64,000 bases of DNA from Acinetobacter nosocomialis. Its GTDB lineage: Bacteria > Pseudomonadota > Gammaproteobacteria > Pseudomonadales > Moraxellaceae. Both the position numbers and the translations under genes were made by a program. Location of the stretch: positions 3,720,001 to 3,784,000 of the forward strand of contig CP107049.1 of the NCBI GenBank assembly GCA_025736915.1. The letters are read 5' to 3'. The notes under the pieces were generated by a model, which had not been told where the DNA came from, did no database searches, and saw nothing but the letters and a program-made list of their open reading frames with translations. Shown one piece after another: positions 1-9,980 of the stretch (within the stretch, counting starts at the first letter, position 1; each line of letters begins with the position of its first letter).

Positions 1-757
1 TTCTGAAATGGACCACACTAACAAAAACATCCACCCATCTAAAGTTGTTCAGATCGGTGACGAAGTTGATGTTATGGTTCTTGAAGTTGACGAAGAACGT
101 CGTCGTATCAGCCTTGGTATCAAACAAACTCGTGCTAACCCATGGGAAGAGTTTGCTAAGTCTCATGAGAAAGGCGAAAAAGTTTCAGGTACAATCAAGT
201 CTATCACTGACTTCGGTATCTTCATTGGTTTAAATGGCGGTATCGACGGTCTAGTTCACTTGTCTGATATTTCTTGGAACGAACAAGGCGAAGAAGCTAT
301 CCGTCGTTACAAGAAAGGTGACACTGTTGAAGCAGTTATCTTGTCTGTAGACGCTGAAGGTAACCGTATCAGCCTTGGTATCAAGCAATTGAACAGCGAT
401 CCGTTCAATGATTTCTTAGCTGCTAACGAACGTGGTGCTTTAGTTAAAGGTACTGTGACTGCAGTTGATGCTCGTGGCGCAACTGTTAAGTTAGCTGACG
501 AAGTAGAAGCTACTCTTAAAGCTTCTGAAATCAACCGTGACCGCGTTGAAGATGCGACTAAATTCTTAGAAGTTGGTCAAGAAGTTGAAGCGAAAATCAT
601 CAACGTTGATCGTAAATCTCGCTCTATCAACTTGTCTATCAAAGCGAAAGACGAAGCTGAAGAGAAAGAAGCAGTTGCTAACTTACGTACAGCATCAGCT
701 TCTCAAGAAAATGGTCCTAAGACTATTGGTGACTTGATCAAAGCACAAATGAAGTAA
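1..757 (+). CDS. rpsA: 30S ribosomal protein S1, C-terminal part (5' truncated by window)
   Basis: This is the 3' part of the gene for ribosomal protein S1, which binds mRNA and helps initiate translation on the 30S subunit. The reading frame is already open at base 2, so the first ATG at base 8 is internal and the real start lies outside the window. The visible ~250 residues contain consecutive S1 RNA-binding repeats; a typical one runs from [18 protein letters not shown] to RISLGIKQL, a second from [11 protein letters not shown] to SINLSIKAK, and the repeat before them is partial. The tail ends in [10 protein letters not shown]. ihfB follows, as in many gammaproteobacteria, but two strong stem-loops separate the genes. 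Confidence 0.97.
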   Translation, partial: SEMDHTNKNIHPSKVVQIGDEVDVMVLEVDEERRRISLGIKQTRANPWEEFAKSHEKGEKVSGTIKSITDFGIFIGLNGGIDGLVHLSDISWNEQGEEAIRRYKKGDTVEAVILSVDAEGNRISLGIKQLNSDPFNDFLAANERGALVKGTVTAVDARGATVKLADEVEATLKASEINRDRVEDATKFLEVGQEVEAKIINVDRKSRSINLSIKAKDEAEEKEAVANLRTASASQENGPKTIGDLIKAQMK

Positions 758-766
758 TAAGGTAAC

Positions 767-804
767 AAAGTACAGTTTCATGTAACGAAATTGTACTTTT
801 TATA
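767..804 (+). terminator. Intrinsic terminator after rpsA (first of two)
   Basis: Bases 767-779 pair with 787-799 (13 positions, one G-U) around a 7-base loop and are followed by a short T-rich tail. It lies 10 bases after the rpsA stop. Confidence 0.75.
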
Positions 805-816
805 CAAATTACTGTA

Positions 817-858
817 AACGGTAGCGTAGTATTCAACATACTGCGCTACCGTTTTGTA
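817..858 (+). terminator. Second stem-loop/terminator between rpsA and ihfB
   Basis: Bases 817-831 pair with 839-853 (15 positions, one G-U, 7-base loop), followed by TTTTG. Together with the stem at 767-799 this makes a double terminator, so ihfB probably relies on its own promoter in 855-905. Confidence 0.75.
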
Positions 859-913
859 TTTAAACAGGTTATTATCAAACGACTTAGAGTAGTAATAAAT
901 AACGAGGTCGTAG

Positions 914-1216
914 ATGACTACTGAAGCTCTTAATAAGTCTGATTTGATTGAACGCATTGCGCTAAAAAATCCACACTTGGCTGAACCATTAGTGGAAGAA
1001 GCGGTTAAAATCATGATTGATCAAATGATCGAAGCTCTTTCGACTGACAATCGTATTGAAATCCGTGGTTTTGGTAGCTTTGCTTTACACCACCGTGAAC
1101 CTAGAGTTGGTCGCAACCCAAAAACAGGTAAGTCAGTAGATGTTGCAGCTAAGGCTGTTCCACATTTTAAACCAGGTAAAGCACTCCGTGATGCAGTGAA
1201 TGAATCTGGAAAATAA
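914..1216 (+). CDS. ihfB: Integration host factor subunit beta
   Basis: IHF beta pairs with IHF alpha to form a sequence-specific DNA-bending protein used in transcription, replication and recombination. The 100-residue product has the HU/IHF fold: N-terminal helices ([15 protein letters not shown]), the [18 protein letters not shown] arm with the intercalating proline in RNPKTG, and a C-terminal helix ([13 protein letters not shown]). The start ATG follows a GAGGT Shine-Dalgarno about 7 bases upstream. It lies between rpsA and lapA as in related bacteria. Separation from hupB (45710), the other family member in the window, rests on the longer arm sequence and on this context. Confidence 0.95.
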   Translation: MTTEALNKSDLIERIALKNPHLAEPLVEEAVKIMIDQMIEALSTDNRIEIRGFGSFALHHREPRVGRNPKTGKSVDVAAKAVPHFKPGKALRDAVNESGK

Positions 1217-1240
1217 ATAAAACTCATAAGTGGGGTGCCT

Positions 1241-1606
1241 ATGCGTTATATTCTAATTGCATTACTCATTATTGTATTTGGCTATTCTTTAGCACTTGTT
1301 TTGCAGAACCCAACAGAACTTCCTGTTGATTTATTATTTACTCAAGTTCCTGCAATGCGTTTAGGTTTATTATTGCTGCTTACCTTGGCGCTTGGAATTG
1401 TAGTTGGACTTTTATTGGGTGTACAAGTTTTCCGCGTTTTTCAAAAAGGTTGGGAAATTAAGCGCCTTAGAAAAGATATTGATCATTTGAGAAAAGAACA
1501 AATTCAAAGTGCTCAATTGGCAGCAGCAGAAGCAGCTGCAAATGTAAGACATGAAAAAACTGTGGTAGATATTTATCCCCAAGATAAAAACTCTACTCCG
1601 TTATAA
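1241..1606 (+). CDS. lapA: LapA-like inner-membrane protein (DUF1049)
   Basis: LapA is a small inner-membrane protein that in E. coli works with LapB (YciM) in controlling lipopolysaccharide synthesis. The ~121-residue product has two hydrophobic segments (roughly residues 2-20 and 40-65), the family QNP motif after the first (LVLQNPTELPVDLLF), and a charged coiled-coil-like tail (KRLRKDIDHLRKEQ). The ATG at 1241 is preferred over an upstream GTG at 1235 because the GTG overlaps the AAGTGGGG Shine-Dalgarno. It follows ihfB by 24 bases and is closed by a terminator. LapB, which often follows LapA, is absent here; pyrF comes next. The family is clear from motif and context; the physiological role is inferred. 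Confidence 0.88.
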   Translation: MRYILIALLIIVFGYSLALVLQNPTELPVDLLFTQVPAMRLGLLLLLTLALGIVVGLLLGVQVFRVFQKGWEIKRLRKDIDHLRKEQIQSAQLAAAEAAANVRHEKTVVDIYPQDKNSTPL

Positions 1607-1616
1607 TTATTCTTGG

Positions 1617-1653
1617 TACTACTCTTTATCTAGGTATAAAGAGTAGTATTTTG
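1617..1653 (+). terminator. Intrinsic terminator after lapA
   Basis: A perfect 13-bp stem (1617-1629 with 1636-1648, 6-base loop) followed by TTTTG closes the ihfB-lapA unit. Confidence 0.85.
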
Positions 1654-1753
1654 CTTCCTATATTTCCTCATTATCTATCAAATTTAAAATCAATATTTTC
1701 TTATTCAAAAACTTGTCTCAATAGATTTCTTTATTAGTAGCTGACTTGTCTAT

Positions 1754-1759
1754 TATAAT
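1754..1759 (+). promoter_or_regulatory. Probable -10 element of pyrF
   Basis: TATAAT at 1754-1759 is a consensus -10, but no good -35 is found at 16-18 bases. Transcription would start near 1766, leaving about 26 bases of leader before the TTG start at 1792 but only about 8 before the ATG at 1774. Confidence 0.5.
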
Positions 1760-1791
1760 AGCCCTGATTTTATATGATGGAAGAAAGTCTC

Positions 1792-2475
1792 TTGAGTATC
1801 ATTGTTGCGTTGGATGCTAAAAGCCAATATGACGCTTTAAAAATTGTTGAACAACTTGATCCTACGTTATGTCGCGTAAAAGTAGGTAAAGAGCTTTTTA
1901 CTCATGAAGGCCCATCTGTTGTAAAAAAACTTCAAGAAGAGAATTTCGAAGTTTTCCTAGATTTAAAATTCCATGATATTCCTAATACAACTGCTCAAGC
2001 TGTATGTGCTGCGGCAGATTTGGGTGTATGGATGGTGAACGTACATGCATCAGGTGGTCGTAAAATGATGGAGACCTGTGTAGAGCGTTTAAAGGCGGGT
2101 AATTATCAAACTCAGTTAATTGCAGTAACAGTTTTAACTTCAATGGGTCGTGAAGACTTAAAAGATATTGGGTTAGATATTGAACCTGTAGAGCAAGTTA
2201 AAAGATTAGCTAAACTGACTAAAGATAGTGGTTTAGATGGTGTAGTTTGTTCTGCTCAAGAAGCTAAAATTCTCCGTGAATTAATTGGGCAAGATTTCTC
2301 TTTAGTTACTCCTGGAATACGTCCAGAGGGTAGCAATGCAGATGACCAAAAACGTATTGTAACTCCAAAACAAGCAATGCTTGATGGTTCTACTCATTTA
2401 GTTATTGGTCGCCCGATTACTAAAGCAGAAGACCCAACTCAAATGTTGAAATCAATTCTTGCTTCAATTGCTTAA
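1792..2475 (+). CDS. pyrF: Orotidine 5'-phosphate decarboxylase
   Basis: PyrF decarboxylates orotidine monophosphate to UMP, the last step of de novo pyrimidine synthesis. The product shows the type 1 family motifs in order: IVALD near the N-terminus, KVGKELFT, the catalytic [33 protein letters not shown] and VIGRPIT near the end. I take the TTG at 1792 (protein MSIIVALD..., 227 residues) because GGAAGAAAG sits about 5 bases upstream and the likely -10 is at 1754. The alternatives are ATG at 1774 or 1777, which add six or five residues but have no ribosome site. The stop overlaps by 4 bases the end of the convergent lysO-like gene. Confidence 0.95.
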   Translation: MSIIVALDAKSQYDALKIVEQLDPTLCRVKVGKELFTHEGPSVVKKLQEENFEVFLDLKFHDIPNTTAQAVCAAADLGVWMVNVHASGGRKMMETCVERLKAGNYQTQLIAVTVLTSMGREDLKDIGLDIEPVEQVKRLAKLTKDSGLDGVVCSAQEAKILRELIGQDFSLVTPGIRPEGSNADDQKRIVTPKQAMLDGSTHLVIGRPITKAEDPTQMLKSILASIA

Positions 2476-3383
2476 ACGTTTAAAAACACAGTAATTAAAA
2501 GTGGAGCGAGCAGGCTTAGAAGTAAGCCACTCATCATGGCATGTGGTACATAATGTGTGCCACATGACTGTTTCACCATAGCTAATGTTACATCCATTGA
2601 AGTGGCGCCAGCGCTTGAAATTGCTGGACGTGGAAAACGCCATCCCATTGTGTACATCAGCAATATTGCCACTATTTCTCTAAATAGGTCTGTGAGTAAG
2701 GCAATTCCACCTAACTCAGCTGAATGTAATTGTGTAAATAAAATACCTGACATTGAATACCAACCATAGCCTTGGGCTAAAGCCAGCATTTCATTAAGTG
2801 TAAAGTGATCGCCTAGTAAGAAATAGTTGAGAAAACCAGCTATGCATGAACCTACAAAGGCAGCCAAAGGTACAATCAGAATTTTCCAGCTTAACCATGT
2901 ACGGTTGAAATGAGTAAAAGCAAGTTCGATTCCGATTAAAAAAATAAAAAGTAAGAGTAAATACCAGCTATTGAATGGAATATGGACATTTAACCGAGTA
3001 AAAAGGACACCTAAAATTACGCCGACAGTTAAAGCTAGAAATGCCTTGGCAATATTTTTTAGAGCATTTATAAAAAGCTGAAGTGAAATTTTTCCTTTAA
3101 CGCTTTCTTTATCAAATATTGTATAGGCAACTAAACAAGTAAAAAAAGAACCGAGAGAGGTGGTAAGTGCAATTAATAGAGCAGGTGGGAGTATAGTAGA
3201 AGGATTTTCAATTTGATCAAGTGCAAGTGTTAATTCTAAAGCGACACTTGCTAATAAAATATAAGAGAAATAAGGCAGAATTTTAAAAATAAACTGCCGA
3301 ATATTTAATGAAAGTTTAGGACCTAGAAAATAACCAAAAGCTAATACAAGAAAAATTTGAATAATGAGGCTAACAGATTGCAT
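2472..3383 (-). CDS. lysO: LysO-family (DUF340) membrane exporter, probably lysine
   Basis: The 303-residue product is a polytopic membrane protein with about eight hydrophobic segments. It matches the LysO (YbjE) family, which exports L-lysine and its toxic analogue thialysine in E. coli. Family-like stretches are [50 protein letters not shown] and [13 protein letters not shown] polar patches. Here these are about residues 195-285. Its 3' end overlaps pyrF tail to tail by 4 bases. It starts about 50 bases from the 3' end of the monooxygenase gene on the same strand, so the two could share a transcript. The exact substrate is inferred from the family. Confidence 0.8.
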   Translation of the reverse strand: MQSVSLIIQIFLVLAFGYFLGPKLSLNIRQFIFKILPYFSYILLASVALELTLALDQIENPSTILPPALLIALTTSLGSFFTCLVAYTIFDKESVKGKISLQLFINALKNIAKAFLALTVGVILGVLFTRLNVHIPFNSWYLLLLFIFLIGIELAFTHFNRTWLSWKILIVPLAAFVGSCIAGFLNYFLLGDHFTLNEMLALAQGYGWYSMSGILFTQLHSAELGGIALLTDLFREIVAILLMYTMGWRFPRPAISSAGATSMDVTLAMVKQSCGTHYVPHAMMSGLLLSLLAPLLITVFLNV

Positions 3384-3432
3384 ATAATAATAAATAGATT
3401 GTTATCAACCCATCTATTATGTATCGAACATA

Positions 3433-4941
3433 TTATGCTGCATAGCTCTTAGAGCATTTATTTAATAGCAAATAATCTTTGGGATTCACTTTACGGGTTT
3501 CTAACCAATATTTCCAAGTATAAGTTGGCCATAAAGAGAAGTTCTTCCCATCGGCAGCCTGATACCAACTATTACAGCCACCTGCTTGCCATACAGTACC
3601 TTGAAGTTGTTTCTGTATTCTTTCATTGAAGCTATCTTGAACTTCCGGTTTAATTTCTATCGCATGTTGACCAGATTTATCGACAAGTTCAATCAGTTGT
3701 AAAATATAATTAACTTGTGACTCGATCATAAAAATAACTGAGTTATGACCTAAAACAGTATTTGGTCCGACGAGTTGGAATAGGTTAGGAAAATTCTTGG
3801 TCATAATTCCATAATAACTTTCTGCACCATCTTTCCAAGCCTGTTTTAATTCAATTTGATTAAGACCAACACAAGTAAAATGTTTTAAGTAAATGCGTGG
3901 ATCTGTAATAAAGCCAGTTCCATAAATCAGATAATCAATAGGTCTTTCTTTTCCATCTTTTGTGATAATGCTGTGCTCTTTAATTTCTTGAATACCATCC
4001 GTCACTAATTCAACATTTTTACGGTTAAATGTCGGGAAGTATTTATTTGAAATGAGAATGCGTTTACAACCCATCACAAAGTCTGGTGTGAGTTTCTTAG
4101 CTAATTCTTTATCTTTGACTTGGAAACGTATGAAAGCCTCAGCTAATTTTTGCCCATATTTCATGATTTGCGGCTGAACTATAGGAACAACACGTGATTC
4201 ATTACTCCAATAAAGGCGGCTGCGATGAATTTTTCTGTAAAGATTAGATGTTTTAAATAGAGTTTTACTCAAACTGGAGTATTTACGTTCATCTCGTGGA
4301 ATAACCCATGCGGCTGTTCTTTGAAAGACATATAGTTGTTTAACATCTTTGGCTATTTCAGGAATATATTGAATTGCGCTACCACCTGTACCAATAGATG
4401 CGACTGACTTTCCGTTTAAGTCATAGTCATGTTCCCATTGTGATGAGTGAAAGACTTTACCTTTAAACTTTTCGATACCACGAATATGAGGGATTTGTGG
4501 AATATGTAAGGGTCCAGAGGCAAATACTAAAAATTGTGCTTCGAGAGAAGGTTGGTTTGTAAAATCTAACGTCCATACATGGCGCGTTTCATCATACTGA
4601 ACATGATTAACTTCATGATTAAATTTACAGTAGTTTTTAATTTGATATTTTTTGGTTATATCTTGAATATAATCAAAAATTTCCGGTGCTTCCGCATAAC
4701 GTTTTGACCAGTCCGTTTTAGGTGCAAAAGATAGAGAGTACATATGTGACTGGACGTCACATGCAGCTCCCGGATATCGATTTTCTCGCCATGTTCCACC
4801 AACGTCATTAGATTTTTCTAAAATAAGAAAATCTGTTTGTTGATTCTGTAATAGACGAATAGCCATTGCAAGGCCACCGAATCCAGCACCAATAATTGCG
4901 ATTTTAGTTTTTTGAATAGCGTTTTGTTTTGCATTGAGCAT
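3433..4941 (-). CDS. Flavin-containing / Baeyer-Villiger-type monooxygenase
   Basis: This is a predicted FAD- and NADPH-dependent monooxygenase of 502 residues. The FAD site IIGAGFGGLA is at about residue 16. The stretch NDVGGTWRENRYPGAACDV is typical of class B monooxygenases, and the Baeyer-Villiger fingerprint FxGxxxHxxxW is visible as FKGKVFHSSQW near residue 157, followed by the NADPH site SIGTGGSAIQ. Such enzymes oxidise ketones to esters or oxygenate soft heteroatoms; the substrate here is unknown. The ATG at 4941 follows GCAGGG at a normal distance, so I prefer it to a TTG at 4980. A divergent AraC-type regulator (5102) probably controls it. Confidence 0.88.
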   Translation of the reverse strand: MLNAKQNAIQKTKIAIIGAGFGGLAMAIRLLQNQQTDFLILEKSNDVGGTWRENRYPGAACDVQSHMYSLSFAPKTDWSKRYAEAPEIFDYIQDITKKYQIKNYCKFNHEVNHVQYDETRHVWTLDFTNQPSLEAQFLVFASGPLHIPQIPHIRGIEKFKGKVFHSSQWEHDYDLNGKSVASIGTGGSAIQYIPEIAKDVKQLYVFQRTAAWVIPRDERKYSSLSKTLFKTSNLYRKIHRSRLYWSNESRVVPIVQPQIMKYGQKLAEAFIRFQVKDKELAKKLTPDFVMGCKRILISNKYFPTFNRKNVELVTDGIQEIKEHSIITKDGKERPIDYLIYGTGFITDPRIYLKHFTCVGLNQIELKQAWKDGAESYYGIMTKNFPNLFQLVGPNTVLGHNSVIFMIESQVNYILQLIELVDKSGQHAIEIKPEVQDSFNERIQKQLQGTVWQAGGCNSWYQAADGKNFSLWPTYTWKYWLETRKVNPKDYLLLNKCSKSYAA

Positions 4942-5101
4942 TGTAAACCCTGCATATGCTGTAAAGAGGATTGTAAGCAAGCCTAACGTTTTTTGATCAG
5001 TTTAAACATGATTGTATCGACGTGAAAATTGATAGATTCGGCAATTAATTTTATTACTTCTTTATAGTAAAACATTTCAGTCTAGAGAAATTGATTGAAG
5101 A

Positions 5102-6121
5102 ATGAAACGATCGGCACTTGGTTTAATCTATTTAATTCAAGGAATGCGCAATGCGGGCATTGATGTCGACTCACGTTTGGCAGATATCGGTATTAAAGTA
5201 GATTCCTTGGACCCCAGTTCAACAATTCATGACAGTTTAGAATGGGATATTCAACAAATTATTAGTGAAAATGTTGATCCTGAAAAAGGATTATTCATTG
5301 GTCAGCACTATGCATTAGCAGGTTATGGCCCTTTGTTAATGCTACTTGTAACAAGTCAAGATATACAAACCGCCTTAGAAAAAGGCATAAAGTATCAAAA
5401 ACTTACTCATTTATTTGGTACTTTGAGCTTACAAGAAACTGAAAATCATATTATTTTGAACTATTTACCTGTCGATTTAAAAACAGAAATCGGTTTGCTT
5501 CGTGCCCAATGTGAAATTTCGGGGACCTATAAGTTTATTCAGGATATTTATACCATGATGGGCTTAACCATGCCTCATATGCGGATAGATGTACCGTTTC
5601 CCAAACCAAATAATACAGATACCGTTGCTCAATATTTCTCATATTATGGAGATGATCTGCATTTTAATTCTACACATGCAGCATTTAGCCTAAGTAAGAA
5701 TGTGCTTGGAATAAAAATTCCTTCGGCAGATATCATTACTCATCGTATCTATGAAGCTAAATGTATTAAAGAAATAAAACGATTAAATGAGCAAGATCAT
5801 CAAATACCACCCATTATTCAATATGTGCAAGATTATCTAGAGCTACAACAAGGAATTATCCCGAGCATGGCGGAAACCGCTTTTGCTTTAAAAATGCCTG
5901 AAAGGACATTAAGGCATCAATTGCAGCAGCTTAATACGAGTTATAAACAAATTCGTGAACAGATTATTAAGAATAAGGCGCTTAAACTTATGGAATATAA
6001 AGAATATTCAATAGAGGTTATTGCTGAATCGCTTGGCTATTCTGAACCTGCAGCTTTTAATCATGCATTTAAAAGATGGTTTGGGCAGAGCCCTCGGCAA
6101 TATGGAAAGGAGTTTTACTGA
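5102..6121 (+). CDS. AraC-family regulator with N-terminal arabinose-binding-like domain
   Basis: The 339-residue protein has an N-terminal ligand-sensing domain of the type found in OruR/ArgR-like AraC regulators (about residues 15-205) and a C-terminal double helix-turn-helix (about 235-335). The DNA-binding end carries family signs: ETAFALKMPERTLRHQL in the first helix-turn-helix and SIEVIAESLGYSEPAAFNHAFKRWFG-type residues in the second, ending SPRQYGK. It is transcribed away from the monooxygenase gene across a 160-base gap, the usual layout of an activator and its target. The inducer is not known. Confidence 0.9.
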   Translation: MKRSALGLIYLIQGMRNAGIDVDSRLADIGIKVDSLDPSSTIHDSLEWDIQQIISENVDPEKGLFIGQHYALAGYGPLLMLLVTSQDIQTALEKGIKYQKLTHLFGTLSLQETENHIILNYLPVDLKTEIGLLRAQCEISGTYKFIQDIYTMMGLTMPHMRIDVPFPKPNNTDTVAQYFSYYGDDLHFNSTHAAFSLSKNVLGIKIPSADIITHRIYEAKCIKEIKRLNEQDHQIPPIIQYVQDYLELQQGIIPSMAETAFALKMPERTLRHQLQQLNTSYKQIREQIIKNKALKLMEYKEYSIEVIAESLGYSEPAAFNHAFKRWFGQSPRQYGKEFY

Positions 6122-6204
6122 GCATAACTCTTGATGCTAAAAGCTAATGTGGTCGGACAAAATGTTCGTTATACTCTCTTCAGTTAAAATTGAAATAAAA
6201 TGAT

Positions 6205-7347
6205 ATGTTAAATTTAAAATCTTCTCATAGTACTGCATTTACCCCTTCTTCCCCAGCAGAGCGCTATGCTGAGGCATTGGCTTCAGGCCAATTCATGGCA
6301 GATGAAGCACAAGCACAGGCAGTGCAAGAATTAGATCGTGTATGGAAAGAACTTTTAAATCGTTATAAGGCCTCTAAAAAAGCTTTCCGTCGTTTCCGTC
6401 GTCAAACCTCACCAAAGGGTGTATATATGTGGGGCGGTGTAGGGCGTGGCAAAACTTGGCTTATGGATCAATTTTACGAATCTGTGCCGTTTCGCCGTAA
6501 AACACGTATGCATTTCCACCACTTTATGCAACACGTTCATAAAGAATTAAATAAACTTTCTGGCCAACGTAATCCACTCGATATCGTGGCTGATCAAATC
6601 TATAAAGATGCTGTTGTTATTTGTTTCGATGAGTTCTTCGTTTCAAACGTAACAGATGCAATGATCTTGAGTGATTTATTCCAGAAGTTATTTGTTCGCG
6701 GTGTGACACTCATTGCAACTTCAAACATTGCACCAGACGGTTTGTATAAAAACGGGATTCATCGTGATCGCTTTATTCCTACAATTGAAATGGTTAAAAA
6801 GAACTGTGTCGTTTTAAATGTAGACGCAGGTGTGGATTACCGTTTACGTGTTTTAAAACAAGCTCAATTGTTTAAATCACCACTGGGCAATGAAGCTCAA
6901 AACTGGATATCAGAGCGTTATACAGCTTTAACTCATACTCAAACGAATTCTCATGAACCGATTGTGATCAATAACCGTGTTGTTGAAACACTAGGTCATA
7001 CAGAAGATGTTCTATGGTGTGAGTTCTCTGAACTTTGTTTAAAGCCGCGTAGTCCTGCAGACTTTATTGAAATTGCCAATATCTATAATACTGTTCTGGT
7101 GAGTAATGTTCCGCATTTAACTGACTTCTTGTCAGAAGGTACACGTCGTTTTATTTATCTAGTTGATGAATTTTATGATCGTGGCGTGAAGTTACTCTTA
7201 ACTTCTCAAGACAGCATTATTGATATCTATCAAGGCGAGAAATTAGCTTTTGAAATTGAGCGTACTCGTTCTCGTTTGTTAGAAATGCAATCAGATGAGT
7301 ATTTGCATTCTGAGCATCGTCATATTGATGCTACTAAAACTTCTTAA
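6205..7347 (+). CDS. zapE: Cell division ATPase ZapE (AFG1 family)
   Basis: ZapE is an AAA-like ATPase that associates with the Z-ring and constriction under stress; the AFG1 relatives are mitochondrial. The 380-residue protein has Walker A GGVGRGKT (residues 77-84), Walker B around VICFDEFFV (about 136-144), the DAMILSDLFQKLF helix, the sensor segment ATSNIAPD and the family stretch HFHHFMQHVHKEL (about 104-116). Length and order match the family. No strong Shine-Dalgarno precedes the ATG. A terminator follows. Confidence 0.92.
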   Translation: MLNLKSSHSTAFTPSSPAERYAEALASGQFMADEAQAQAVQELDRVWKELLNRYKASKKAFRRFRRQTSPKGVYMWGGVGRGKTWLMDQFYESVPFRRKTRMHFHHFMQHVHKELNKLSGQRNPLDIVADQIYKDAVVICFDEFFVSNVTDAMILSDLFQKLFVRGVTLIATSNIAPDGLYKNGIHRDRFIPTIEMVKKNCVVLNVDAGVDYRLRVLKQAQLFKSPLGNEAQNWISERYTALTHTQTNSHEPIVINNRVVETLGHTEDVLWCEFSELCLKPRSPADFIEIANIYNTVLVSNVPHLTDFLSEGTRRFIYLVDEFYDRGVKLLLTSQDSIIDIYQGEKLAFEIERTRSRLLEMQSDEYLHSEHRHIDATKTS

Positions 7348-7363
7348 GAAATGAGATATAAAA

Positions 7364-7388
7364 GAGCGCTCTAAATAGGGCGCTTTTT
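7364..7388 (+). terminator. Intrinsic terminator after zapE
   Basis: AGCGCTC pairs with GGGCGCT (7 bp, one G-U) followed by seven T residues. Confidence 0.8.
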
Positions 7389-7717
7389 TTACAACAAAAA
7401 TAGATAAATTTAGCTAAATAATACTTTTTCATTGTGCAAAGTTTGATATAACTAAATACGCTTTAGAAAAAATAAGATAGTGAAACTTTTTGTATGTTAA
7501 CAAAAAGTCTAGTTTCAGTATCTTTTAATATTGAATAAATTGTTGGGAAACCTAGTTAGAATTTTAATATTTTCCTATATAGAAAAATTTATCTTTGTCA
7601 ATAGTTTTGCAAGGGAAAATGCTTACTATTTAGGAATGTGATATTAGTATTCAGCTTAATTTAAATCGGTATACTAGGTTTCTCTTGGTATAAAAAGTAG
7701 CAACTTCAGGAAAGACA
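7389..7717 (+). promoter_or_regulatory. AT-rich upstream region of glcB with an inverted repeat
   Basis: This 329-base gap holds no convincing gene. It contains a composite inverted repeat: 7481-7487 pairs with 7511-7517 (TGAAACT/AGTTTCA), with an inner TTTTGT/ACAAAA arm. A TATACT hexamer at 7670-7675 could be the glcB -10, but its -35 is poor. A Shine-Dalgarno (CAGGAAAG) lies just before the glcB ATG. The inverted repeat could be an operator or a leader structure; I cannot assign a regulator. Confidence 0.4.
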
Positions 7718-9883
7718 ATGACTGCACGTATTCAAAAAGGCAAGTTAGCGATTGCTAAAGAACTTTACGATTTTATCGAAAATGAAGCTTTACCAGGTTC
7801 TGGTTTAGATAGTGAAACTTACTGGAAGAACTTTGAGCAAGTTGTTGTCGATCTTAGCCCAAAAAATAAAGCATTATTGGCTAAGCGTGATGAATTACAA
7901 GCAAAAATTGATGAATGGCACCGTAATAACAAATTTGAATTAGGTGCTTATAAAGCGTTTTTAACTGAAATTGGTTATTTATTACCAGAAGTTGAAGATT
8001 TCCAGATCACAACTGAAAACGTAGACGAAGAAATTGCATTATTGGCAGGTCCGCAGTTAGTAGTGCCTGTACGTAATGCACGTTATTGCTTAAATGCAGC
8101 AAACGCACGTTGGGGTTCTTTGTACGATGCACTTTACGGCTTCGATGTAATTTCAGAAGAAGGTGGTGCTGAAAAAGGAAAAGGGTATAACCCTGTTCGC
8201 GGTGCTAAGGTAATTGAGTTCGCTAAGAATTTCTTAAATGAAGTTTTCCCGCTTGCACAAGGCTCACATGCAGATGCAACTAAATATGCAATTGAGCAAA
8301 ATAAACTTGTTGTAACTTTGAAAGATGGTTCAAAAACAGGTTTAGCTCATGAAGCTCAATTTGTTGGTTTCAATGGTGAAGAAGCAAATCCTTCAGAGGT
8401 TGTACTTTTAAGTAATGGCTTGCATGTCATTATTGAAATTGATGCAAATAGCCCAATTGGTCAAACTGATTTAGCAGGTGTTAAAGATTTAACACTTGAA
8501 GCTGCGGTTACAACGATTCAAGATTTGGAAGACTCTGTTGCAGCTGTAGATGCAGAAGAAAAGGTTGAAGGTTATCGTAACTGGTTAGGTTTAATGAAGG
8601 GTACACTTCAAGAATCTATCGAAAAGAATGGTAAAACAATTGTCCGTGCATTAAGCAAAGATCGCGAAATTAAAAACTTAATTGGTGGAACAACAAAACT
8701 TCATGGTCGTTCACTTATGTTACTTCGTAATGTAGGTCACTTAATGACGAACCCAGCGATTTTGGTAGATGGTGAAGAAATTTTCGAAGGTATTATGGAT
8801 GCATTGGTAACACCATTGTTATCAGTTGCTGATATCCGTAGTACAAACGAAAATAAAAACTCTCGTAAAGGGTCTATGTATATTGTTAAGCCAAAAATGC
8901 ATGGTCCAGAAGAAGTTGCTTTTGCTGTTGAATTATTTGAACGCGCTGAGCAAGCACTAGGTTTACCAGCGAAATCTTTAAAAATCGGTATTATGGATGA
9001 AGAACGCCGTACATCTGTAAACTTGAAAAACTGTATTGCTGCTGCTAAAGATCGTACGATCTTTATTAATACTGGTTTCATGGACCGTACAGGTGATGAA
9101 ATCCATACTTCTATGGAAGCTGCACCAGTTGTTCGCAAAGAAGCGGTTAAAACACAAAAATGGATTGCTGCTTACGAAAACCGTAACGTTGCAATTGGCT
9201 TGAAATGTGGTTTACAAGGTAAAGCTCAAATTGGTAAAGGCATGTGGCCAAAACCAGATAGCATGAAAGATATGTTGGCAACTAAAGCTGCTCATCCAAA
9301 TGCTGGTGCTTCATGTGCTTGGGTTCCATCACCAACTGGTGCAGTACTGCATGCGATGCATTACCATCAAGTAAATGTAAAAGCACGTCAAGATCAGCTA
9401 AAAGCTGAAGAAATGTTGTCATTAGACGACTTGTTAACACCTCCATTTGCACCTGATACAAACTGGTCAGCGGAAGAGATCAATAATGAACTTGAAAATA
9501 ACTGCCAAGGTATCTTAGGTTATGTTGTTCGTTGGGTTGACTTAGGTGTGGGGTGTTCAAAAGTTCCTGATATTAACAATGTGGGCTTAATGGAAGACCG
9601 TGCGACATTACGTATTTCTTCTCAACACGTTGCGAACTGGCTACGTCACGGTATTGTGACTCGTGAACAAGTTGAAGAAGTGCTTAAACGCATGGCAAAA
9701 ATTGTTGATGAGCAAAATGCGAATGACCCATTGTATAAACCAATGGCAGCTAACTTTGAAACAAATATTGCTTTCCAAGCAGCTTCTGACCTTATTTTTA
9801 AAGGTTGTGAACAGCCTTCAGGTTATACTGAACCGTTACTACATGCTGCTCGTTTAAAATTAAAAGGTTATACAGGTGACTAA
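7718..9883 (+). CDS. glcB: Malate synthase G
   Basis: Malate synthase G condenses glyoxylate with acetyl-CoA to give malate and CoA, completing the glyoxylate shunt used during growth on acetate, alkanes or fatty acids. The 721-residue length is that of the monomeric G isoform (E. coli GlcB is 723). Family stretches include [81 protein letters not shown] and [17 protein letters not shown]. It stands alone with its own terminator. It fits the alkane/acyl-CoA oxidation genes at 49-53 kb, whose product is acetyl-CoA, though it is not linked to them. Confidence 0.97.
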   Translation: MTARIQKGKLAIAKELYDFIENEALPGSGLDSETYWKNFEQVVVDLSPKNKALLAKRDELQAKIDEWHRNNKFELGAYKAFLTEIGYLLPEVEDFQITTENVDEEIALLAGPQLVVPVRNARYCLNAANARWGSLYDALYGFDVISEEGGAEKGKGYNPVRGAKVIEFAKNFLNEVFPLAQGSHADATKYAIEQNKLVVTLKDGSKTGLAHEAQFVGFNGEEANPSEVVLLSNGLHVIIEIDANSPIGQTDLAGVKDLTLEAAVTTIQDLEDSVAAVDAEEKVEGYRNWLGLMKGTLQESIEKNGKTIVRALSKDREIKNLIGGTTKLHGRSLMLLRNVGHLMTNPAILVDGEEIFEGIMDALVTPLLSVADIRSTNENKNSRKGSMYIVKPKMHGPEEVAFAVELFERAEQALGLPAKSLKIGIMDEERRTSVNLKNCIAAAKDRTIFINTGFMDRTGDEIHTSMEAAPVVRKEAVKTQKWIAAYENRNVAIGLKCGLQGKAQIGKGMWPKPDSMKDMLATKAAHPNAGASCAWVPSPTGAVLHAMHYHQVNVKARQDQLKAEEMLSLDDLLTPPFAPDTNWSAEEINNELENNCQGILGYVVRWVDLGVGCSKVPDINNVGLMEDRATLRISSQHVANWLRHGIVTREQVEEVLKRMAKIVDEQNANDPLYKPMAANFETNIAFQAASDLIFKGCEQPSGYTEPLLHAARLKLKGYTGD

Positions 9884-9898
9884 TTTTAACCTGTTATA

Positions 9899-9923
9899 AA
9901 AAAGCCTCTTCGGAGGCTTTTTT
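9899..9923 (+). terminator. Intrinsic terminator after glcB
   Basis: AAAGCCTC and GAGGCTTT form a stem closed by a TTCG tetraloop and followed by a T-run. Confidence 0.9.
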
Positions 9924-9980
9924 ATTTTCGGTATATTTTGTGCTTATAAAAGGCAAATCTATAGCTAAAAGGTTTTGAGA

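Noticed and set aside
8737..9138. 133-codon minus-strand frame inside glcB
   Set aside because: It lies antisense to well-conserved malate synthase sequence, with no family resemblance or ribosome site.
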